IMG/VR virus record: IMGVR_UViG_3300023181_000052
Span: 1-39,767 of that record
Origin: a virus
Direction: 5' to 3' (one strand)
Length of the DNA stretch: 39,767 nucleotides
Positions 24,291 through 31,700 of this stretch are shown here, piece by piece. The notes below the pieces were generated by a model. The model saw nothing but the letters and a program-made list of their open reading frames with translations. It had not been told where the DNA came from and ran no database searches. Every line of letters begins with the position of its first letter. Position 1 is the stretch's first letter. The position numbers and the translations under genes are program-made.

Positions 24291-24587
24291 TTATTTAAAA
24301 ATTTGTCCTTTTGTAGTACCATCTTCATTCCATATATTAGTGTGTGCTATAACAAAAACATTTTCATTCCACTTTTCATCCTCCCAATCTTCTCCTATAG
24401 GATTTCCCTTCTCATCTACCCTGCCTCCAAAAGTTGTAAAACCTGACCACTCTAAAGGAACACCCTCTGTAGAGTTATATGTCTCTTTTTCGGTTTCAAA
24501 TATTACTACTTCTAAATTATCAAATTCTTCATTTGTTAAATTCTCAGGTTTTTCAAATACGAGTAATTTTAAATCTTTAACTTTCAT
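24291..24587 (-). CDS. 98-aa acidic protein, unknown
   Basis: This acidic protein starts MKVKDLKLLVFEKPENLTNE. It has a Gly/Trp-rich middle (PLEWSGFTTFGGRVDEKGNP) and a WEDEKWNENVFVIAHTNIW segment. The opening resembles small phage proteins that begin 'KxKDLxxLL...P...E..V.I', but I cannot name a family. It begins right after the TAGTAA tandem stop of the preceding gene. It belongs to the small-gene cassette. Confidence 0.65.
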   Translation of the reverse strand: MKVKDLKLLVFEKPENLTNEEFDNLEVVIFETEKETYNSTEGVPLEWSGFTTFGGRVDEKGNPIGEDWEDEKWNENVFVIAHTNIWNEDGTTKGQIFK

Positions 24588-24590
24588 TTA

Positions 24591-24989
24591 CTATAGTTTT
24601 TTATAGATACCTGTTCTTATATCTCCGTTGGGCATCTGTGTAACTTGTACTTTCAAACATTTACTTCTTAATTTTTTCGAAATCTCGTTAAATTCTGAAG
24701 TTATTTTTTTAAGATTATCCACCTCATCAGATTGTATTTTATACTTAGACTGATTCATACGTGTACCTAACGTCTTATGACATTCACTTGCTATAGCGTC
24801 TAATTTTTCTTGTTCACTTAATTTAAAATTAGTATTTACTACATCTTCTTTAAGATTATATAAGAAAAGTATCAATAAATCAAGTCTCTTATTAATTTCT
24901 TTTTCAGTATTAGTTTTTTGTCTGAGTTCTGAAATCTGGGTAACAAGTATTTCAATCAGTATTAAATAACTATTTTTCGTTTCTGACAT
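24591..24989 (-). CDS. 132-aa helical protein, first gene of the cassette
   Basis: The frame is open to 25055, but the proper start is ATG 24989 (MSETKNSYLILIEILVTQIS). The extra 22 codons would cover the promoter at 25012-25020. The product is strongly helical with leucine heptads (LVTQISELRQKTNTEKEINK and LDLLILFLYNLKEDV), likely a coiled coil, and carries a basic C-terminal segment. It ends with a tandem TAG-TAA followed at once by the next ATG. No family recognised. Confidence 0.7.
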   Translation of the reverse strand: MSETKNSYLILIEILVTQISELRQKTNTEKEINKRLDLLILFLYNLKEDVVNTNFKLSEQEKLDAIASECHKTLGTRMNQSKYKIQSDEVDNLKKITSEFNEISKKLRSKCLKVQVTQMPNGDIRTGIYKKL

Positions 24990-25011
24990 TTTTAATGTTT
25001 TTAAGTTTACA

Positions 25012-25044
25012 GCAAATATAAAGATTAATTTTGTAACTACCAAA
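25012..25044 (-). promoter_or_regulatory. Promoter with -33 TTTG and -7 TATATTTGC
   Basis: The -7 element TATATTTGC (25020-25012) is preceded by TTTG (25044-25041) at a 20-base spacing. This is close to the Bacteroidota pattern TTTG-N19-TAnnTTTG and is the best two-part promoter in the window. It lies 22 bases before the cassette's first ATG. Confidence 0.75.
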
Positions 25045-25072
25045 TAAAAAGACACTTATATTTCAAAGTGCC
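25044..25072 (-). terminator. Intrinsic terminator of the 898-codon gene
   Basis: On the - strand GGCACTT (25072-25066) pairs with AAGTGTC (25057-25051), including one wobble pair, with an 8-base loop and then TTTTT. It lies 7 bases after the stop at 25079 and leads straight into the cassette promoter. Confidence 0.8.
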
Positions 25073-25078
25073 TAATTT

Positions 25079-27775
25079 TTACTTATTTTTTACATCTTTT
25101 TGTGCCATTCTTTTTGCAGCCTCTTTAGCGTACACTTTTTTATTTTCAGGACTTAAACTTGCATAATTTTGACTCAATATATTACTTCCTAAAGGATTAT
25201 TTAAAATATTACCTCTTGAATCTTGAAATTCCAAGTTGTTTCCTGTTAGTTGGAAATTAGGTAGTGCTTCATTTATTGCCCTCCTCCTGTCTACATAATT
25301 ATAATTAAACCATTGTTGGTCATTCAACTGATTAAAATATTGTCTTAAATCTCTCTCAGTGTTATTTTGTGCGGCTAAAGCTTTCTGTTCATAATCTTGC
25401 GCAAATTGATTGTCTAACAATTGTTGCTTATCACTTTGTTGTGCGTTATAAATGTCTGCTTGATTTTGTGCTTGTGCGTTAAATTGCTCCGCTTGCGTTA
25501 TTGCCTGATTAGTGGTATTTTGAGTTTGTCCTAATAAACTTGCCAACACTGCTGCCCTTTGAGAATCAGGTAAAAAAGCTATAGATTCTGTAGCTGCTTG
25601 CCTTTGTCTGTCAGCTTCTATTAAATTAGGCTCTATAGATATTTTAGTTGGGTCTATTCTTGACAGATTTGCGCTTGCTTTAAATACGTCCTGCATTGCT
25701 GTAGGAGGCAAATTAAAGTCTACAGGGAGGTTTGCAAAGCTAAGCTCATTGACTACTCTATTTGTATTTTGAGGCTCTTGTGAGGCCTGTATTTGAGTTT
25801 GGGCTTGAGGTATGTCAAGTAGTCCTATATCCAATGAATTAACTCCTGAGTTTTTATATGTGTCTGTTATGAAAGTTGTAGTTGAGGGGTCAAGGTCTGA
25901 ATACTGAGGTTTTATATTACCATTTTCATCTACTGCATCACCTATGAATTTAAGTTTGGGATATTTAGCCCTATCTTCTTGTGTTAAAACAGGTAAAGAG
26001 AAAGTTCCTCTTGCAGAAGTGTAATTTCCTAATATGCCATCTGTCCCTCTTATGCCTGAATCAGAAGATAAAAATCTCTCGTTTGCTACTCTGTCTTTTA
26101 ACTGTTGTTTTTGTTCAGGGGATAAATTTGGAGTTGCATCTATACCAACTGTGTAAGCATCCGCATAGGCATTATATCCATTTTGAAAATTTAATACGCT
26201 GTCGGCTCCTGTAAGATTTGGAGTATTATTTTGAGCCGTTAGTCCACTTCTTTGAAGTAGATAAGGGTATAAGGAAGTCATTGACTGAATCCTTTGGTTG
26301 GCAGTTGTTAAATCTGAAACATTGCCTGCTAAATAGTTTGTTGCTCCAAAATCCTGATTTCCATATTCAGGAAGTGCATAGGGATTCTGAGTGTAATAAG
26401 GGTTACTCACTACACCTCCCTGCTGCATTTGAGGCTGCTGTGTTTGTAAAGCTGCTTGTATTGCCTGCTCCGCTTCTGCTTGCGGCGTACCGCTTTCTAC
26501 TAATTGTTGTAGTATTTGTTCAGGAGGTATTCCTTGTGCTAAAGCTTCTGCAATTGGGTCAGATTGAGGATTACTTGCTTTTAAAAGTTCCACTACTTTT
26601 TCGGGTGATAATTTATACTGTTTAGAAAGGGCTAATATATTTTCATCGTATTGACCACCTTCCTGCATTTTTGCAGATTCACCCTTTTTAGGTATTTTTT
26701 CTTGTTTTTCAAATATTTTCTCAAAAGCTTCATCTTGAAGTGGTCTTACCATTTCTTTATCTTGCTGCAACCTCTGTAGTTTTTCTGCGAGGAATGTTGT
26801 ATTAATGTCTTTAGTGGTTTCCTCTATACCTTCAGTTTCTTGCTCTCCAACTTTTTCTATAGTTTTTTCCTCTTCTTCAAGAATGTCCGTCCACCCTATT
26901 TTTTTATTGTATCTATCTAATACGGCAGCGAAAGTATCCGAGGCTTTTACTTTTATGTCTAAGTCGTTCCTAAATAATTTAGCATTTGCCGCGCCAATTT
27001 TTGTATGGTCAGAAAGAACTTTAGATTGGTCGGGTAGGTCTGTCTTTATTCCACCCTTTTCATGTGTCTCTCCTACGGCTTCCGCTATTTCTCCTGTCTG
27101 CCCATTTTTTACATGCTCGCCGTTTTCTATTTCAACCGAACCTGTTCCACTATCAGGAATATACCCACCTGTTAGCACAGCGGCGTTAGTTAAACCACCT
27201 TCTTGTAAGTATTGATATGTTTGTTCAGCATTATAAAGTTTATTCCTGTAATCATTATAAGAATCATCGTTTCTATTTTGATAGCCTGCCCCTGAAAATA
27301 AAGTTCTTGCTCCGCCAAATAACACTTTACCCGCTGAACCAATTCCTCTAAGAGTATTTGCTGACTTATTATCACCTGAATAATTTAGAGATTGCCCTAA
27401 ACTAAATAAAGCAGATTCAAGGTTGACTCCGCTATATGGATTGTACAAACTTCTATTTGTCTGAGTTTGTATATTTGTACCGTTTGTATTTATTGCATTT
27501 CCATTTTCATCATAATTACCCAGGAAGTTGTTTGCATACTGATTGTTCTGCATCCTACCCAACTGTTCAGGACTTGTAAATATCCCCATATTAGTTGCAG
27601 TGGATTCATTATCCATTAGGTTTAGATACTGTCCAAGATTAGGTGTTCCTAAGTTTACATCAAGAGACGGATTGGGGTCAGGTGTAAATGTATTAAAATT
27701 ATACTGTCCTCCTGCCTGCATTTTTTTAATGGCTTGCTCTCTTATTTGTTTTACTTTTATTGCTATACTATCCAT
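25079..27775 (-). CDS. 898-aa virion protein with MQxGG repeats
   Basis: The protein starts MDSIAIKVKQIREQAIKKMQ. A motif [LM]Q-x-G-G recurs at 19-23, 190-194, 370-374 and 450-454, and again in the adjacent lysozyme protein. Residues ~213-270 (GSVEIENGEHVKNGQTGEIA...THEKGGIKTDLPDQ...VLSDHTKIG) form a conserved-looking domain that I associate with structural proteins of Bacteroidota phages (GE-xV ... HEEGGI ... LP ... SD). Residues ~385-443 are short repeated helices (GIPPEQILQQLVESGTP). The C-terminal 400 residues are Gln/Asn-rich and helical. It is joined by TAATG to the lysozyme gene upstream and ended by a good terminator. Probably an internal or cargo virion protein. Confidence 0.7.
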   Translation of the reverse strand: MDSIAIKVKQIREQAIKKMQAGGQYNFNTFTPDPNPSLDVNLGTPNLGQYLNLMDNESTATNMGIFTSPEQLGRMQNNQYANNFLGNYDENGNAINTNGTNIQTQTNRSLYNPYSGVNLESALFSLGQSLNYSGDNKSANTLRGIGSAGKVLFGGARTLFSGAGYQNRNDDSYNDYRNKLYNAEQTYQYLQEGGLTNAAVLTGGYIPDSGTGSVEIENGEHVKNGQTGEIAEAVGETHEKGGIKTDLPDQSKVLSDHTKIGAANAKLFRNDLDIKVKASDTFAAVLDRYNKKIGWTDILEEEEKTIEKVGEQETEGIEETTKDINTTFLAEKLQRLQQDKEMVRPLQDEAFEKIFEKQEKIPKKGESAKMQEGGQYDENILALSKQYKLSPEKVVELLKASNPQSDPIAEALAQGIPPEQILQQLVESGTPQAEAEQAIQAALQTQQPQMQQGGVVSNPYYTQNPYALPEYGNQDFGATNYLAGNVSDLTTANQRIQSMTSLYPYLLQRSGLTAQNNTPNLTGADSVLNFQNGYNAYADAYTVGIDATPNLSPEQKQQLKDRVANERFLSSDSGIRGTDGILGNYTSARGTFSLPVLTQEDRAKYPKLKFIGDAVDENGNIKPQYSDLDPSTTTFITDTYKNSGVNSLDIGLLDIPQAQTQIQASQEPQNTNRVVNELSFANLPVDFNLPPTAMQDVFKASANLSRIDPTKISIEPNLIEADRQRQAATESIAFLPDSQRAAVLASLLGQTQNTTNQAITQAEQFNAQAQNQADIYNAQQSDKQQLLDNQFAQDYEQKALAAQNNTERDLRQYFNQLNDQQWFNYNYVDRRRAINEALPNFQLTGNNLEFQDSRGNILNNPLGSNILSQNYASLSPENKKVYAKEAAKRMAQKDVKNK

Positions 27776-28752
27776 TAGGAAAAGAAATTTTTTAAGTTAG
27801 GTACAGGGTATTCCATAACTGTTTTACCTGCGAATTTATATTCTTTATTTGGGAGCATAAGTTTATGATTCCCCAATTCATCCACTCCTAAAATAGAGTG
27901 GGGTATATTTTTCATTGTAATCCTTCCGTCTTTTGTAGGTACTTTTACAGTTTGCCTTGGAAATTCGTACATACCATTCAGACTTGTGGGGACAGTGCCC
28001 CCTTGCTGCATTAAAGGACTCGCTATAAAATTAGATATTTCGTTGTATTTTTCTAAGTAGTTTGTTGGAGCTAATTGTTGAACTTGTTCTAATGGTATCG
28101 TGTTAGCTGTTACAGGTTTACTTTTAAATGCTTCTAAATCTTTTAAGAAGTTGTACTCATTTGTTTGTGTTTTAATTTCTTCTGCCGCTTTTGAATCAAT
28201 CTTTGGCTCTTCTGGGAGTGATTCTAATTGTGTTGGTGCGGCCTCTGCAAAACTATTAATTTTCTCAGGAACTACATAATCTGTAAAATCTTCTGTTATA
28301 GGTTGTCCTGAAAATAAATTGTATACATTATTTACCTTACTCTGTCTGTCTTTATTTTGCCCGTACTTCTTTGCAGGTATCTCATACAAATCTGAAAATG
28401 CTTGTCCTGCCTGAAATACATCACGAGTATTTTTTAAAGCTTCATTAGCTTTTTGGTGCGTATTTTCAAGTTCGTATTTGACATACTCTAATTGATTTCC
28501 AAAATCTGTCCACTTGTCTCCGTATTTTTGCTTTAGGTTCTTCAATCTTGCGCCGCGCCATTGAGCAAGCCCAAAACTACTTCCTCCCGAATAGCCTTTG
28601 TCCCCTTCTATACTCGTATTCAATCCACTCTCATGCACTAAATTACCAACAATTCCAGAACTTGCTTCAGGTGAGTAGCCTTGAGATATAAAATAATCGT
28701 AGGCTTGCTTTTGCTTATCTACAGATTTTTGATAGTTTTTAACTGTTGGCAT
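27775..28752 (-). CDS. Phage tail lysozyme-type protein
   Basis: Residues ~14-150 look like the phage tail-lysozyme family: a helix QAYDYFISQGYS, then ASSGIVGNLVHESGLN with the likely catalytic Glu at 41, then GYSGGSSFGLAQWRGARL, and a helical end. The expected activity is cleavage of peptidoglycan glycan strands during DNA entry. The C-terminal half is low-complexity, with an MQQGG motif at 248-252 and a beta-rich end (GVDELGNHKLMLPNKEYKFAGK). It is linked by TAATG overlaps to both the muzzle-type gene and the 898-codon gene, so the three should be made together. Confidence 0.85.
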   Translation of the reverse strand: MPTVKNYQKSVDKQKQAYDYFISQGYSPEASSGIVGNLVHESGLNTSIEGDKGYSGGSSFGLAQWRGARLKNLKQKYGDKWTDFGNQLEYVKYELENTHQKANEALKNTRDVFQAGQAFSDLYEIPAKKYGQNKDRQSKVNNVYNLFSGQPITEDFTDYVVPEKINSFAEAAPTQLESLPEEPKIDSKAAEEIKTQTNEYNFLKDLEAFKSKPVTANTIPLEQVQQLAPTNYLEKYNEISNFIASPLMQQGGTVPTSLNGMYEFPRQTVKVPTKDGRITMKNIPHSILGVDELGNHKLMLPNKEYKFAGKTVMEYPVPNLKNFFS

Positions 28753-31700
28753 TATTCGTAAATTATTTCAGAGTTAATTGTATTCTTATACGTAACGCTC
28801 ATCCTTGTTTCTTTATCGTTTATTAATCTTAGAGTAAACCAATCCCCTCTTATTCTTTCAAGCGGATTTTTACCTTTATAACTTATGGCTTGAGTATTTA
28901 AGTCTTTATCAACCATTACACTGTCCCATAACCATATTGGAATGCCGTTGTTTTGATTCTTTACTCTATTATAAAAATAGTTAAACTCATGTTTTCCGTT
29001 CTGGCTTGTATACAATATTTTTTGAGAGTTAACACCACTTTGAGGATAATTTCTCCTGTCTCTCAAGGTTTGTTCTTGATTAAGTTCTATTAAGCCACTA
29101 TTGTTTGTATTGTTGTAAATTATAGACTTATTAAAACCCATTTCTTTATGTTGACTAAAATCAAAATCGTTCAACCACCTCTTAACTTCTGAATTAACAC
29201 TTACAGAACTTAATATTTTATTTACGTTTTCATTTTTTATTTGCGCGTCAACTATAAAAGGATAAACTCTGCCTTGAAACACCTGAAAAGATTTAAGTCC
29301 AAAATTATGTGTCCAAAGTGTCTCTTTATCTATACCATAGTTATAGCCTGCATCCACTATATTATTAAACTTACTGTAATAGTTGGGTTGAAAACTCATG
29401 TAAGATAGCCAACCGCTTTGAGGTCTGAAACTTAGCGTAAATGATACATCTTTAAAATATTGAGTGTTGTCAAAATCTACAGGGATACCTTCGCAGTTAA
29501 ACCCTGTTTCTTCATCATAGCTAAGACACTCTACATCTAATGCTACATAATCCTTAACAGTTATAAAGACTCTGTCAAGTTTATTATCATACCCCATAGA
29601 AATCCCTACACCTTTATACTTATTATCTATATCTGCTTGCGGAAATTGTTTTAACAACTTAAAGGGAAGATGTTGTCTCATCCAATTTTTCATTCCACTC
29701 TCTTTATTACCAAGTATGTCAGAAATAGGAGTAATGTTTTGCCCTGACCTTAAATATATCATTCCGTTTTTAGCATCTACAGAAATATAACCATAAGGCG
29801 TTCTTAGCACTTCTGTATTTTGAGTGCCTGCATCGCTATCTATTGGGCGTTTATTGAATATTCCACCCGTACCTAATTCCACAGATATTGGATTACCTGC
29901 GTTAGATAAGTTTTCTACGGAATTTAATAAAGCGTCTCCATTCTCAAATCTAACCCATAACACTTCAGAGCCTATGTCTTCTATAGAAATTAGTTTACCC
30001 CTTTTAGTTTCAAACTCAAATTTATTAAGTGGAGCGAATATAAGCCAAGGGTCAGTTAGGTCATTTTCACTGTTATCTTCTAAAGAGTAAATACCTCCGT
30101 TTAAAGAGTCATTAATTTTATCATACACTTCCTTACTATAAGTTACAGGACGTGTCAGGTAAGGTGAAGGTGTTATGCCTTTTGAATAAACACTGTTGTA
30201 AAAATAAGTTACAGGTTCTTTTATTGAGAGGTTTTTTTCTTGTGTAAATTCAACCATGTCTCCCTGTATATCTGGATAATATTGGTCTTTTATAGCAGGT
30301 CTTCCATATCTAAAGTTCGTATTAACTTCACTCTCTACCAAGTAACTTATAAAACCATAGTAGTATAAGTAGAACTTAGAGCTACTTCTGTAGTATAAAT
30401 CATTTGTAGAAGCGTTGTCAAATCTGAATTCATTGTTCAAATCTGGAAATAAAAAACTACCTAAAGTAGAACTACCTCCTGTGTGGAAATCTAAGAAATA
30501 TTTGGCTTGTCCTACATTATTATAATCACTGTAACTGAAAGGTGTCATATCCGCTTGTTTAAAAGCATCTGTCCTAAATATCGGATGTTTTCTTTTTTGT
30601 GTATCGCGAGAAATATAAACTGTCCCTCCATAAATAACTTCACAATCCGAACTTTCTGTTAATAGTTTTGTGTGGCTCGTACTTAGCCATTTGATACTGT
30701 CTACAGTGCCGAATTGGTTAGGTATATAGTTTTTAAGTGTAATGTAAGGGACGGCGGAGTTTCTAATTATCTCTTCTCCTTGTAGCCCTCCATTCTGACT
30801 TAATATTGTCCTACTACCATTAGATTGAGAAAATATGTTGTTATCATAGTTTCTGTATTCTGTAGGATAGTTTACAGGATATGTTTCGCCCGAAGATATG
30901 AATACAGAACTTTCTCTATCCTTATTATTTATTTTCAGCGTTTCTCCTGTGTTTTCATCTTTAAATGTATATCTACCTGCCTTTAAATACTTACTGGCTG
31001 ATATGCCTCTTAATCTACTGTTATTTACACTGTTTATTAAGAATTTATTTTGAAATCCTTCTGCGGCGCAATAGCTTGTGTGGTTTTTAGGCTGACCAAA
31101 ATTTTCAATTGTCTGAAGCCATTGTAATCTATATTGCCCAATTTTTATAAAAGAGTTCAAGGCTAAAGACCCCAAATAAACACCTATAGCAGCCGTTGAT
31201 AACACACCACCTATAGCATTTGTTCCTGAAGATACCCCTACTATTGCAAAAGATTGTCCTATACCTGAATTAACAGTTAGCTCTGCCAATTTTATAGCAG
31301 ACTCTAACAAAACTTCGGATGTGGCTAATATGTTTGATATATCTCTTGCACGAGAAGTCAATATAACATACTTTGGGTGGTCTTCTACATCTTGGAAAAA
31401 CATTCTACTGTTCCCTTGTTGATAACCGCTAATTATAAACTCTGTAGGTAGTGTCGGCTTATTAAGTGATAAATCTGGATTTAATAGGCTGAAGTTATGA
31501 TTTGAATTAGCTGTGTATGGGTGGTGTATGTTTTGACCATTTTCTAAGTTTAACAAATCATCTCCTAAATCATTAAGCGGATAATTAGGATATAGTACTT
31601 CCTGTCCTTTCTCTGTATATTTATACATATCAAAACCCACCGTATTTGCTACAATGCTTTTATGGACGGAATTATCACCTTTTAATATCTCATAGCCTGC

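Noticed and set aside
24990-25055. Longer start of the first cassette gene
   Set aside because: The extra codons cover the promoter at 25012-25020, and the hydrophobic extension is followed by a good ATG at 24989.
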